Assembly (NCBI GenBank): GCA_036389315.1
Contig: DASVQF010000013.1
Coordinates: 62,001 to 126,000, forward strand
Reading direction: 5' to 3'
DNA length: 64,000 nt
From: DASQYE01 sp036389315
GTDB lineage: Bacteria > Acidobacteriota > Blastocatellia > Pyrinomonadales > Pyrinomonadaceae
A program made the position numbers and the translations under genes. Below are positions 33,083 through 42,422 of this stretch, piece after piece; within the stretch, counting starts at the first letter, position 1; the number at the start of each line of letters is the position of its first letter. The notes beneath the pieces were generated by a model. That model saw only the letters and a program-made list of their open reading frames with translations, searched no databases and was not told the origin of the DNA.

Positions 33083-35020
33083 ATGAAAGCCGCTTTTCAA
33101 ACCATCATCCTGTTCTCTCTTCTACTGACCTCGGCGCTTCTTGTCCCCTTGCGCGCGCAGACCGTGCGCCCGCTCTCCGAGCGTATGGCTGCGACGGCCA
33201 TGCGGCTCTGGAAAGATTCTTGGGCGAGCGAGCCGGGCAAGCCCGAGAAATGGGCCTACGATCACGGCGTCGTCCTGAAGGGAATCGAGGCCGTCTGGTA
33301 CAACACGGGCGACGGCCGGTATTTCAAGCACATACAGCAGAGCCTTGATCGTTTCATCAGCGACGACGGAACTATTCGCGGCTACAAGCTCGAAGAGTAC
33401 AACATAGACAACGTGCTCTTGGGCCGTGTGCTGCTGATGCTCTACGACGTGACGGGGCAGGAGAAGTATCGTAAGGCCGCTGCACAACTGCGCGAACAGT
33501 TAAAGACTCACCCGCGTACTTCCGAAGGCGGCTTCTGGCACAAGAAAATCTATCCTTACCAAATGTGGCTCGATGGCCTCTACATGGGCGAGCCCTTCTA
33601 CGCCGAGTATTCCGCGACCTTCCACGACACGGCCGCCTTCGACGACATAGCCAAGCAGTTCATCCTCATGGAGCGCCATTCGAGGGACGATAAGACTGGG
33701 CTGCTCTATCACGGCTGGGACGAATCCAGAAAGCAGCGCTGGGCCAACCCTGAGACGGGACGCTCGCCCAACTTCTGGGGCCGCGCGATGGGCTGGTACT
33801 CGATGGCGCTGGTCGATGCCCTGGAGCATTTCCCTCAAGCTCACCCGCAGCGAGGCGAGCTGATCGCTATCCTGAAACGCACCGCAGCGGCTATAGAAAA
33901 ATATCAGGATGCCAAGTCGGGGCTGTGGTGGCAGGTCTTGGATAAAGGCGGCGCTAAGGGAAATTACTTTGAGTCGTCTGCTTCGAGCATGTTCGTCTAT
34001 GCCCTGGCGAAGGGCGTGAGGCTGGGCTACCTGCCGGACTCTTACTTGCGGGTCGCGCAGAAAGGCTACCAGGGAATCATCGCGCAGTTCATAGAGCCCG
34101 CAACAGACGACGGCGTCAATCTCAAGGGCACGGTCAGCGTCGCGGGCCTCGGCGGCAATCCTTACCGCGACGGAAGCTACGAGTATTATCTGAGTGAGAA
34201 GGTGGTCACGAACGACCCGAAGGGGGTGGGCGCTTTCCTTCTGGCAAGCAGCGAGATGGAGATGGCCGAAGGCCGCGCGGTCGGCCTGGGGCGCACTGTG
34301 ACGCTCGATTACTACTTCAACAACGAGGTGAAAAAGGATGCCACGGGGCAGATGGTTCCCTGGCATTACAAGTGGGAAGAGATGGCCAACGGCGGCTTCT
34401 CTCTGTGGGCCCACATCTTCAACTCGCTCGGCGTGCGCACCGAAGCTCTGAAGGAGGCCCCGACGGCGGCCAACCTGAAGGGGACGGACATCTACATCAT
34501 CGTTGACCCGGACACTGCGCAGGAGACGGAGCATCCGAACTTCGTCGAACAACCGCACATCAGGGCGATCACCGATTGGGTCAAAGCGGGCGGCGTCCTC
34601 GTCTTGATGGCCAACGATGTCGGCAATGCCGAGCTGGATCATTTCAACGAGCTGGCCCGGCAGTTCGGCGTGCAGTTCAATAAGGACAGCAAGAACCGCG
34701 TGCAGGGCAACGAGTTCGCGCAAGGGAAGATCATCGTGCCCGCCAGCCACCCGATCTTCAAAACCGCCCGGCAGCTTTATCTGAAAGAGGTCAGCACGCT
34801 CGCCCTTCAGCCGCCAGCTAAACCTGTGCTTGAGCATCAGGGCGACGTGATCTTGGGCGTAGCAAAGCTCGGCCGAGGGACTGTCTTTGCGGTCGGCGAC
34901 CCCTGGCTCTATAACGAATATACAGACGGCCGGAAGCTTCCGCCCGAGTACGATAACTTCAAAGCCGCGCAAGACCTCGCGCGCTGGTTGATAGAACAAA
35001 CTCCGGCGAAGAGGAGATAG
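33083..35020 (+). CDS. GH105 unsaturated rhamnogalacturonyl/uronyl hydrolase with C-terminal extension
   Basis: 645 aa with a Sec signal peptide (MKAAFQTIILFSLLLTSALLVPLRAQ). The GH105 (alpha/alpha)6 barrel spans about 25-380. The motif MWLDGLYMGEPF carries the Asp corresponding to the catalytic residue of YteR-type enzymes, and NFWGRAMGWYSMALVDAL follows. It removes 4,5-unsaturated uronic acids left by lyases. Residues about 430-645 form a second domain (GTDIYIIVDPDT, AGGVLVLMANDVGNAELDHFN) resembling GldG/DUF4350-like or glutamine-amidotransferase-like folds, seen in some GH105 proteins. The start at 33083 is chosen for its signal peptide and AGGGA site. It lies just before a YiaK-like dehydrogenase. 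Confidence 0.92.
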   Translation: MKAAFQTIILFSLLLTSALLVPLRAQTVRPLSERMAATAMRLWKDSWASEPGKPEKWAYDHGVVLKGIEAVWYNTGDGRYFKHIQQSLDRFISDDGTIRGYKLEEYNIDNVLLGRVLLMLYDVTGQEKYRKAAAQLREQLKTHPRTSEGGFWHKKIYPYQMWLDGLYMGEPFYAEYSATFHDTAAFDDIAKQFILMERHSRDDKTGLLYHGWDESRKQRWANPETGRSPNFWGRAMGWYSMALVDALEHFPQAHPQRGELIAILKRTAAAIEKYQDAKSGLWWQVLDKGGAKGNYFESSASSMFVYALAKGVRLGYLPDSYLRVAQKGYQGIIAQFIEPATDDGVNLKGTVSVAGLGGNPYRDGSYEYYLSEKVVTNDPKGVGAFLLASSEMEMAEGRAVGLGRTVTLDYYFNNEVKKDATGQMVPWHYKWEEMANGGFSLWAHIFNSLGVRTEALKEAPTAANLKGTDIYIIVDPDTAQETEHPNFVEQPHIRAITDWVKAGGVLVLMANDVGNAELDHFNELARQFGVQFNKDSKNRVQGNEFAQGKIIVPASHPIFKTARQLYLKEVSTLALQPPAKPVLEHQGDVILGVAKLGRGTVFAVGDPWLYNEYTDGRKLPPEYDNFKAAQDLARWLIEQTPAKRR

Positions 35021-35053
35021 CTGAGGCCCCCGCCAGGAGGGCCGGTTATCTTT

Positions 35054-36052
35054 ATGTTGCGAGTCACTTACGCAGAGCTTTACGAAGCACTGCTGCGCGT
35101 GCTGCTCAAGCTGGGCATGGAGTCGGAGCGCGCACGGCTCTGCGCCCGCCTCTTCGCCGAGACGAGCCTGGACGGCGTCTACTCTCACGGCCTGAATCGC
35201 TTCCCGCGCTTCGTTGAGATGATTCGTCGTGGCGTCATTGACCTTCACGCGGAAGCCGTGCGCGTCTCCGCAGGGGGAGCGATAGAGCGCTGGGATGGAC
35301 GTTTGGGCCCAGGCAACCTGAACGCCTACCGCTCCATGCAGAGGGCCATCGAATTGTCGCGCGAGTTCGGCTTGGGCTGCGTCGCCTTGAGGAACACTAA
35401 CCACTGGATGCGCGGCGGAAGCTACGGTTGGCAGGCGGCCAGTGCGGGCGCTGTAGGCATCTGCTGGACTAATACCATGCCGAACCTTCCGCCCTGGGGA
35501 GCGACAGACCCGAGAATTGGCAACAACCCCCTGGTCATAGCCGTCCCGCGCCCGCCTCGTCACGTCGTTCTGGACACTGCCATGTCGCAGTTCTCCTACG
35601 GCGCGCTGGCCTCCTATCGCATGAGAGGAGAGCGGCTGCCAGTCGTCGGCGGCTTCGATAAAGAGGGACGGCTGACGCGTGACCCTGCGGCGATAGAAGA
35701 ATCTGGCCGCCCCTTACCCATTGGATTCTGGAAGGGCTCCGGCCTGGCGCTCATGCTCGACATGCTCGCTGCGCTCTTGTCCGGCGGGCGCGCCACGCAT
35801 GAGATACAGGCTGACCCGGACTTGGAGGTGGGACTCTCGCAGGTGTTTCTGGCCTTCAATGTATCTTCGCCAGATGAAGAGGAGACTTTCGCGCGCCCGG
35901 TTGACCGGATTATCGAACATCTTCAAATGGCTTCGGCTGAAGACGAGAAGGTCAGATATCCGGGCGAGCGCACGCTTGAGACGCGCCGGTTGAATCTCGA
36001 ACGAGGCATCCCCGTAGAGCCCGAAATCTGGCGGCACGTTCAAGGGCTTTAG
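35054..36052 (+). CDS. Malate/L-lactate dehydrogenase-family oxidoreductase (YiaK/DlgD-like)
   Basis: 332 aa, the same length as E. coli 2,3-diketo-L-gulonate reductase YiaK. The family is the NAD(P)-dependent Ldh_2 group, unrelated to Rossmann lactate dehydrogenases. Signatures are SHGLNRFPRFVEMI, ALRNTNHWMRGGSYGWQAA (catalytic His), WGATDPRIGNNPLVIAVP, and GFWKGSGLALMLDMLAALLSGG. It is probably a cytosolic 2-oxo-acid reductase in sugar-acid metabolism. It lies 33 bp after GH105 with an AGGAGG stretch a little far from the ATG. Confidence 0.85.
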   Translation: MLRVTYAELYEALLRVLLKLGMESERARLCARLFAETSLDGVYSHGLNRFPRFVEMIRRGVIDLHAEAVRVSAGGAIERWDGRLGPGNLNAYRSMQRAIELSREFGLGCVALRNTNHWMRGGSYGWQAASAGAVGICWTNTMPNLPPWGATDPRIGNNPLVIAVPRPPRHVVLDTAMSQFSYGALASYRMRGERLPVVGGFDKEGRLTRDPAAIEESGRPLPIGFWKGSGLALMLDMLAALLSGGRATHEIQADPDLEVGLSQVFLAFNVSSPDEEETFARPVDRIIEHLQMASAEDEKVRYPGERTLETRRLNLERGIPVEPEIWRHVQGL

Positions 36053-36130
36053 CACTTCGGTTTGTGTTACACTGCTCATCCCCTGAATAATAGAGATGAA
36101 ATCGAGGGCCGTGGGGCCAAGCGTGCGGAG

Positions 36131-37123
36131 ATGTCTTTGCGAAAGATAAAATGGGGCCTCATAGGCTGCGGCGACATCTCGCGCAAGCGCATAGCCCCGG
36201 CCCTGCTTGATCTTGACTCCTGCGAGCTATCGGCCGTCACGCGCGCCAACTTCGACAAGGCCGAGTCCTTCGCCAGAGAGTTCGGGGCTCGGAAGTGGTA
36301 CGGGAAGTGGCAAGAGCTGCTCGCGGACGAAGAGATTGAAGCCGTCTACATAGCGACGCCCGTCCATCTACATGCCGCGCAGGCGGTCGCCGCCGCCGAA
36401 GCCGGAAAGCATGTCCTGTGCGAAAAGCCTATGGCGATGAGCGTCGCGGAATGCGAAAGGATGATCGCCGCCTGCGAAGAGAACGGCGTGCGGCTGGGCG
36501 TTGCTTACTACCGCCACTTTTACCCGGTCGTCGCTCGCATCCGAACACTCTTGAGCGAGGGCGAGACGGGCCGCCCCATCCTCGCCCAGATGAATGCTTT
36601 TGAAAAGTTCGACCCCGGCCCAACGCATCCGCGTCGCTGGCTCCTGGACAGGAGCTTGTCCGGCGGTGGGCCCATGATGGATTTCGGCTGTCATCGCATA
36701 GAAGTCCTGCTAGACCTCTTCGGCCGGGTCAAATCTTGCCGCAGCCTCGTCAGCAATCTGCTGTTTGACCGTGAGGTGGAGGACACGGCCACCGCCCTCT
36801 TTGAGTTCGAGGCTGGGCCGCAGGCTCTCCTCTCTGTCACGCATGCCGCCCATGAGCCGCAGGACACTCTCGATATCTTCGGCAGCGAAGGCTCGATTCA
36901 CGTCGGCGTGCTGAATGAGGGAACCGTCCGCATCAGGACAGGGGCGGGCGAGCGCCTGGAAACGCACGCCCCACACCAGAACCTTCATCAACCTCTGATA
37001 GAGGATTTCGCACAAGCCTTGTTGGAGGGGCGCGCTCCTCGCGTGGACGGCCGAGTCGGTCTTGAGGTGGCGAGGATAGAAGAGGAGATTTATCTAGGTT
37101 CCCGCAGCATCGCTTTCATCTGA
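36131..37123 (+). CDS. Gfo/Idh/MocA-family oxidoreductase (cytosolic)
   Basis: About 330 aa. N-terminal Rossmann motif GLIGCGDISRKRIAPAL; the diagnostic CEKPMA with the catalytic Lys; and a C-terminal alpha/beta domain with GGGPMMDFGCHRIEVLLDLFG. It is an NAD(P)-dependent sugar or sugar-acid dehydrogenase. No signal peptide. The frame is open to 36062, but family alignment (SLRKIKWGLIGCG) favours the ATG at 36131. The ribosome-binding site is unclear. It is probably co-expressed with the downstream exported cupin. Substrate unknown. Confidence 0.85.
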   Translation: MSLRKIKWGLIGCGDISRKRIAPALLDLDSCELSAVTRANFDKAESFAREFGARKWYGKWQELLADEEIEAVYIATPVHLHAAQAVAAAEAGKHVLCEKPMAMSVAECERMIAACEENGVRLGVAYYRHFYPVVARIRTLLSEGETGRPILAQMNAFEKFDPGPTHPRRWLLDRSLSGGGPMMDFGCHRIEVLLDLFGRVKSCRSLVSNLLFDREVEDTATALFEFEAGPQALLSVTHAAHEPQDTLDIFGSEGSIHVGVLNEGTVRIRTGAGERLETHAPHQNLHQPLIEDFAQALLEGRAPRVDGRVGLEVARIEEEIYLGSRSIAFI

Positions 37124-37160
37124 AATGATTAATCACCAGAGAGAGGACACAACCGACACC

Positions 37161-37736
37161 ATGTTGACGAAGTTGAAGCTCATGCTCATGACCATGCTCC
37201 TTGTGCTCGCAGCAGCCCTTAGCTCGCAGGCCCAATCGGCTGGCGCAGCGACGACGCAGCGCGAGCCCTCTAAGGCTTCGCGCCCCTTCGTCGTCCTGAC
37301 GGCACAATCGCTGGCCGACCTGGAGCGCAAGCTACAGCCGGATAATAAGGTCGAGGACTTGATCGGCGGCGAGGGGATGCAACTGCGCGTCGCCGTGCAG
37401 CATGACAAAAACAGGCCCACGGCCCAGGCCGAGCTGCATGATGCCTCCGACGATGTCTACTACGTGTTGGACGGCACGGCCACACTCACCCTCGGAGGGA
37501 AACTGGACGCGCCGCGCGAGGTCGAGCCCGGAGAATGGCGCAGCGCGCGCATCATCGGCGGTCAGACGTTTGAGCTGGCCAAAGGCGATCTTGTAGTCGT
37601 CCCGCGCGGCACTCCGCATCACCGCATCACAGCCCCCGGAAAAGAGTTCTCCCTGATCCTCATCAAGGTATTCGCCGAACCCCTGAAGAGCGCCGCCCCT
37701 AAGCCCGACGCCAAACCCAAAGGACAGAAACCCTGA
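37161..37736 (+). CDS. Exported cupin-domain protein
   Basis: 191 aa with a Sec signal peptide (MLTKLKLMLMTMLLVLAAALSSQAQ). The single cupin barrel reads AELHDASDDVYYVLDGTATLTLGG, then KGDLVVVPRGTPHHRIT. The first motif has one His and Asp/Glu-like residues rather than a full H-x-H, so metal binding may be weak. The C-terminus is a Lys/Pro/Ala-rich tail (about 172-191). It is a periplasmic small-molecule or sugar-acid binding/isomerase candidate. Its position before the TonB receptor control region is the only functional hint. Confidence 0.75.
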   Translation: MLTKLKLMLMTMLLVLAAALSSQAQSAGAATTQREPSKASRPFVVLTAQSLADLERKLQPDNKVEDLIGGEGMQLRVAVQHDKNRPTAQAELHDASDDVYYVLDGTATLTLGGKLDAPREVEPGEWRSARIIGGQTFELAKGDLVVVPRGTPHHRITAPGKEFSLILIKVFAEPLKSAAPKPDAKPKGQKP

Positions 37737-38364
37737 AAGATAAGCTTAATTGGTCAGACCCTTGTCCGGCCAAAAACCTGATTGGTTAACGACAGGCTTG
37801 ACAAGATCGACCTCATGTTACAAAATTGGCCTCCCCCTTAAAAAGGTAGTTAGCCGGGATTTCAAAATTCTCAGGCCAAGTTCTGTGACGAGCTTATATC
37901 TCTCTGTTCCCTCTAAAGAGTGGATTAGCGCCTCTTCGTAACCGAAGCGTCAGAAGCGATCTTTCCCTCAGTTGGCGATAGTAGTTTGTTTGCTTTTGCA
38001 AGATAGACTTTTGTCCAAGAGCAGGATTAATTGGTCAGACCATCAAGCTATTTTGTTGCTGTAAATAACAATCCCGGCACGGCGCTCTTAAATTCCCCCG
38101 CATAAAGCCCAACTCGTTGAAACGTCGGCTTTTGAAGGGGTTTTACATTATCGCTGAAACATTTTCAGAAAATTGTCTCCCGATCCCGGGTATTTTCCCT
38201 CGTTCTCATTCGAGGCGAAATTTTAGGGACTCCGGAAAATCGCCGGGCAGCGATTATCATATAATTTTAATCTAACGTTTTGTTCTATTTAGCAGGGGAG
38301 GTGAAGCGGCAGGCATGGGCGTGCCGGGTGCTGATAAATTATCACCACATTCTGAAAACCTTTC
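37737..38364 (+). promoter_or_regulatory. AT-richer upstream region of the TonB receptor with paired operators
   Basis: Part of a 985-bp gap with no credible gene. A 15-bp sequence, TTAATTGGTCAGACC, occurs identically at 37746-37760 and 38027-38041. The second extends to the perfect palindrome TGGTCAGACCA (38032-38042), and the first reads TGGTCAGACCC. This is the binding-site type known for FCD-GntR proteins such as PdhR/LldR (ATTGGT-N3-ACCAAT). ATTGGTTAACGAC at about 37780 may be a weaker half-site. The low GC compared with flanking genes is visible by eye. Confidence 0.6.
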
Positions 38365-38393
38365 TTGACATTGCTCCATGCGCTCTCTATAAT
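38365..38393 (+). promoter_or_regulatory. Consensus sigma-70 promoter for the TonB receptor
   Basis: Perfect TTGACA (38365-38370) and perfect TATAAT (38388-38393) separated by exactly 17 bp. Transcription would begin near 38400, giving a 5' leader of about 320 nt before the receptor ATG. Confidence 0.85.
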
Positions 38394-38399
38394 GCCGAG

Positions 38400-38721
38400 C
38401 GCAGAGCAGGTAGTTCGTTAAATCAGAAGTCCGGTTCGCGCTCTGTCAAGTACATCCCGGCAGAACCGGGCAGGCGAAAATTCTAAAGCTCGTAAATATA
38501 AGAAGCACGGGTCAGGCCCGCTGACCACGAGAAGTCAAGGCATCTTCCGCGCAGTCTCGGGAAGATCGAAGCTTGAAAGATCGCAGACCACACGCCGCGA
38601 GAAGCCGAGGGCACTGGTTCTCAAACTATCGCGACACGAGCTTGGGTCAACCATTGGCGCGAGCGGCCGTTGCGCTCGGTGCTCGTTAATAAGAACGATT
38701 GTTTTTGAAAGGACAAGGGCT
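38400..38721 (+). promoter_or_regulatory. Structured 5' leader of the TonB receptor mRNA
   Basis: Non-coding leader with three consecutive perfect hairpins: CCCGG/CCGGG (38456-38470), GGTCAG/CTGACC (38510-38526) and ATCTTCC/GGAAGAT (38542-38566). Further GC-rich pairing potential lies near 38660-38690. AAAGGA sits about 10 bp before the ATG. No known riboswitch class was recognised. Confidence 0.5.
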
Positions 38722-41700
38722 ATGTCTAGAAATATATTTCGCCAAGGGATCGCTGCGGCGCTGTTACTGCTGATAGCGGTTGTAACGGCAGGCGCGCAGG
38801 AGTTCCGAGGCTCGATTACAGGTCAGGTCACAGACCCGAATGGAGCGGCGCTTCCGGGTGCCAGTGTGACCCTCAAGAACGTGGAGACAAACTCGGAGAC
38901 GACCGTCGCCGCGACCGAGGACGGCACCTACAGCTTTCCGCTCGTGCAGCCCGGTAAGTACACGCTGACCGTGACACAGGAAGGCTTCAACACGCAGGTG
39001 CGTGAAAATATCGAAGTCGCCGTGGCCGCCAAGCTGACGCTCGACGTGAAAATGGAGATCGGAGTGGCGGCCACCGTCACGACCGTCGCCGAATCATCCG
39101 TGATAGACACCGGCACGGTCGCCACCGGAACCAACATCACCAGCAAGCAGATCAGCGAGCTTCCTTTGACGGAAGGAACCGCTTACCAGTTGGCAACACT
39201 GACGCCGGGCGTCACCTACACGGGTAATCCGGCGTTTACCGGGCCCACTTCCAACGGCAACCTGGCGGCGTTTCGCTCAAACGGTGCGACGGGCCCGAAC
39301 CAGATTACGCTGGACGGCTCGCCCAACTACGCTTTTGAGGGCGGCGTGGGCTTTTCGCCTCCGTCCGACGCCGTGCAGGAGTTCAAGGTTCAGACCAACA
39401 CTTTCGACGCGCAGCAGGGCTACTCGGCTGGCGCGACCGTCAACGTCGCGGTCAAGAGCGGGACGAACGACCTACACGGCTCGCTCTGGTACTTCAACCG
39501 CGACCGCAGCCGCACGGCCAACAGCTTTTTCAATAACAGGTCGAATCAGGAGCGGCCCGAGCGGACTTACCATCGCTTCGGCGGCGTCGTCAATGGGCCC
39601 GTCTATATTCCGCACGTCTACAACGGGCGCGACAAGACCTTCTTCCTCTTCTCTTACGAGCGGTTGAAGGACAACATCGCGGAGCCGCAGCTCTTCACCG
39701 TGCCGACCGAAGCCATGCGGCGCGGCGATTTCTCGGCCTTGATCGTCAATCGCGCGAACATCGCCGACCCGGCCAACACGGTCATCTACAATCCGTTCTC
39801 TGGCGTGACGAGCGGCAACAACGTGGTTCGCTCTTCTTTCGGCTGCCCGACTTCGGGCGCTGTTCCGGCCGCTTCGACTTGCAACATCATCCCGTCGAAC
39901 CTGTTCAACCCGGTGGCGGTGGCGCTCTTGCAGTATTACCCGCTGCCGAACACTGCGGGCGTGGCTGGCGGCACGCAGCTCAACTATTTCTCGAACGTCA
40001 ATCGGACTCAGAACTACAGGGCTTGGCTGACGCGCATCGACCACAGGATCAGCGACACGCAGTCGATCTTCGGCAAGTACTATCACAGCTTCAACCCGGA
40101 AGATCGTCAGAACTGGGCGGGCGTGGTCAACGGCTTCCCGATCACGCAAGGGTTTGAGAACAGAACCAACGACGGCGGCAACATAGACTACACGAACACG
40201 CTGAGCTCGACGATGGTCTTAGACATCCGCGTGAGCCTCAACCGCTTCCAGCAGCAAAGGCTCCCGGCGCAGAGCTTCGACCCGGCCAGCCTGCCTTTCG
40301 CGGCCGCTTCGCTGCCGGCGTTTCGCGGCTACGACTACATCCCGCGCATCATGATTCGCAACCTGGATGCGACGCGTCCGTTCCGCTCGACGCTGGGCGC
40401 GGCGCGTTCGGACTGGAACGCGGGCAGGCTTCGTCCCTTCTACATGGGATCGGTTCAGCCCACGATGACGCAGATTTGGGGCAACCATACTATGAAGTAT
40501 GGCTACGACCTGCGTATCCTGCGCGAGAACTTCATCAGCAACGGTTATCAGGGCGGCCAGTTCTTCTTCGACGGCACGTTCACGAGCCCGGCCTCGAATT
40601 CCAGCAGCACGCTGCGCAACGCTTTCGGGCGTGACCTTGCGGCGTTCCTCTTAGGCATTCCGACGACCGGCTCGGGAGGAAACAGCAGCCAGATTGATAA
40701 CCCGATTGCCTACTCCGTACAGCAGGTCTATCACGGCTTCTTCTTCCAGGATGACTGGCGGGTGACGCCCAAGCTGACTTTGAACCTGGGCCTGCGCTAC
40801 GAGGTAGAGGGTGGAATCACAGAGCGTTACAACCGCATCATTCGCGGATTCGACCCCAACACGCCGAGCCCGATTCAGGCGCAGGTGATTGCCGCCTACA
40901 CCACTGCCTATAACGCCAACCCGGCTAACTTCCCGCTTGCGCCTTCGCAGTTGGCTGTGCTCGGCGGCTACACCTTTGCAGACGAGAGCAACCGCGCTGC
41001 CTGGGAATCTGACAAGGGCAACTGGCAGCCGCGTTTTGGGCTCTCTTATCAACTGGACGAGAAGACTGTGCTGCGCGGCGGCTTCGGCATCTTCATCTCG
41101 CCGAGACAGATTCCGTCCTCTCTGGCCGACTCCACCAACCAGTCGACGATTCAGCCGGGCTTCTCCGGAGCCACGCCCTTCGTGCCGTCCAACAACAACG
41201 GCCTGACGTTCGTGGCGACGCTGAGCAATCCGTTCCCGAACGGTGCGGCGAGCCTTCAGGCATCGCCGGGCGCGAGCCAGGGTCTTCTGACCAGAATCGG
41301 GCTGGATGTCGGCGCATCGGACGATCCCATCATCTCTACAGATTTCAGGAATCCGAAGTTCTCGCGCCTGGTGCTCGGGATTCAGCGCGAGCTGCCGGGC
41401 GGTTTCGTCGTCGAAGCCAACTACGTCTCGGCCTGGGGTCGTGACCTGGCTGTGACGAGGAATCTGAACTTCGTCCCGCGCTCGTTCCTCGGCAACACGC
41501 CGACGACGGATGCGGCGGCGAACACCTTCCTGTCCGCCAACATCACGAACCCGTTCCGTAACATAGCGCCTGCGGGCAGCCCCTTCGCGACGGCGGCCAA
41601 CATCACGCGCGCGCAGTCTCTCTTGAGGTTCCCGCAGTTTACGAACGTCTTCGTGCAGGAGTACAACGGCACGAACCGTTACAACGCTTTGCAGTTGCAG

Positions 41701-42375
41701 GTGCAGCAGCGCCTTCGCCGCGATTTGACCCTGAGCGCCAGCTACACGCGCTCGCGTCTGCGTGAGAAGGTCAACTACCTGAACCCGTCTGACACGGACT
41801 TGGAAGACCGCATCTCGCCTGACGACAGGCCGAATCGAGTTACCTTCTCGGCCGTCTACGAGCTGCCCTTCGGTCGTGGCAGAAGGTTCGGTACGGACGT
41901 GAACCGTTTCGTGGACGCAGTCTTTGGCGGCTGGCAGCTCAACGGAACCTACGAGTGGCAGAGCGGCGAGCCGTTCCTCCTGACGGCCGGGCAGTTCTAC
42001 TCCAATGTTGACTTCACGCAGTTGGAGGCCCGCGTCGGCGAGAACAACGGAGCGGGTCAGAAATACGGTGTTGACATTCCGGCTTTCGATACGAGCGCCT
42101 TCGTTCGCTTGAGCGGCTTCGGCATACGCAACGTCCCGACCACTCTGGACAACCTGCGCAACCAGCCGTACCTGAACGTCAACCTCTCGGCCTCGAAGAA
42201 CTTCCGCTTCGACGAGACCAAACGGTTGCAGCTTCGTATTGAGGCGCTCAATGCCTTCAATCACCCGTACTTCGCTCTGGTCAACCTAGACCCGAACAAC
42301 GCGAGCTTCGGTCTGACGACCTCGCAGCGCAATAACCCGCGCGACATCCAGATCGGCGTGAAGTTCGTCTTCTAA
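38722..42375 (+). CDS. Oar-type TonB-dependent outer-membrane receptor
   Basis: 1217 aa. Signal peptide of about 26 residues (AAALLLLIAVVTAGAQ), then a carboxypeptidase-regulatory-like beta domain (GSITGQVTDPNGAALPGASVTLKN, about 29-112). A plug-like region (about 130-240) and a very long beta-barrel follow, ending in the outer-membrane signature VKFVF with terminal Phe. This architecture is abundant in Acidobacteriota. It is probably the importer for pectin-derived oligosaccharides, given the pectinolytic neighbours, a strong promoter and GntR-type operators. No SusD partner is present, unlike Bacteroidota loci. Substrate is inference. Confidence 0.93.
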   Translation: MSRNIFRQGIAAALLLLIAVVTAGAQEFRGSITGQVTDPNGAALPGASVTLKNVETNSETTVAATEDGTYSFPLVQPGKYTLTVTQEGFNTQVRENIEVAVAAKLTLDVKMEIGVAATVTTVAESSVIDTGTVATGTNITSKQISELPLTEGTAYQLATLTPGVTYTGNPAFTGPTSNGNLAAFRSNGATGPNQITLDGSPNYAFEGGVGFSPPSDAVQEFKVQTNTFDAQQGYSAGATVNVAVKSGTNDLHGSLWYFNRDRSRTANSFFNNRSNQERPERTYHRFGGVVNGPVYIPHVYNGRDKTFFLFSYERLKDNIAEPQLFTVPTEAMRRGDFSALIVNRANIADPANTVIYNPFSGVTSGNNVVRSSFGCPTSGAVPAASTCNIIPSNLFNPVAVALLQYYPLPNTAGVAGGTQLNYFSNVNRTQNYRAWLTRIDHRISDTQSIFGKYYHSFNPEDRQNWAGVVNGFPITQGFENRTNDGGNIDYTNTLSSTMVLDIRVSLNRFQQQRLPAQSFDPASLPFAAASLPAFRGYDYIPRIMIRNLDATRPFRSTLGAARSDWNAGRLRPFYMGSVQPTMTQIWGNHTMKYGYDLRILRENFISNGYQGGQFFFDGTFTSPASNSSSTLRNAFGRDLAAFLLGIPTTGSGGNSSQIDNPIAYSVQQVYHGFFFQDDWRVTPKLTLNLGLRYEVEGGITERYNRIIRGFDPNTPSPIQAQVIAAYTTAYNANPANFPLAPSQLAVLGGYTFADESNRAAWESDKGNWQPRFGLSYQLDEKTVLRGGFGIFISPRQIPSSLADSTNQSTIQPGFSGATPFVPSNNNGLTFVATLSNPFPNGAASLQASPGASQGLLTRIGLDVGASDDPIISTDFRNPKFSRLVLGIQRELPGGFVVEANYVSAWGRDLAVTRNLNFVPRSFLGNTPTTDAAANTFLSANITNPFRNIAPAGSPFATAANITRAQSLLRFPQFTNVFVQEYNGTNRYNALQLQVQQRLRRDLTLSASYTRSRLREKVNYLNPSDTDLEDRISPDDRPNRVTFSAVYELPFGRGRRFGTDVNRFVDAVFGGWQLNGTYEWQSGEPFLLTAGQFYSNVDFTQLEARVGENNGAGQKYGVDIPAFDTSAFVRLSGFGIRNVPTTLDNLRNQPYLNVNLSASKNFRFDETKRLQLRIEALNAFNHPYFALVNLDPNNASFGLTTSQRNNPRDIQIGVKFVF

Positions 42376-42422
42376 AACCATCTGGCTCGGGGTTTTTTTT
42401 GAAACTATCCGGCCAGCAACGC

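Noticed and set aside
33500..35563. A 687-codon open frame on the minus strand
   Set aside because: It is antisense to the GH105 and YiaK-like genes, both of which have clear family motifs. It has no recognisable domain and arises from high GC in the third codon position.
38280..38486. A 68-codon frame upstream of the TonB receptor
   Set aside because: It overlaps a perfect sigma-70 promoter and the predicted leader; composition is unlike the coding regions here.
40651..42264. A 537-codon open frame on the minus strand inside the TonB receptor
   Set aside because: Antisense to a well-supported outer-membrane receptor; Arg/Val-rich translation without motifs.
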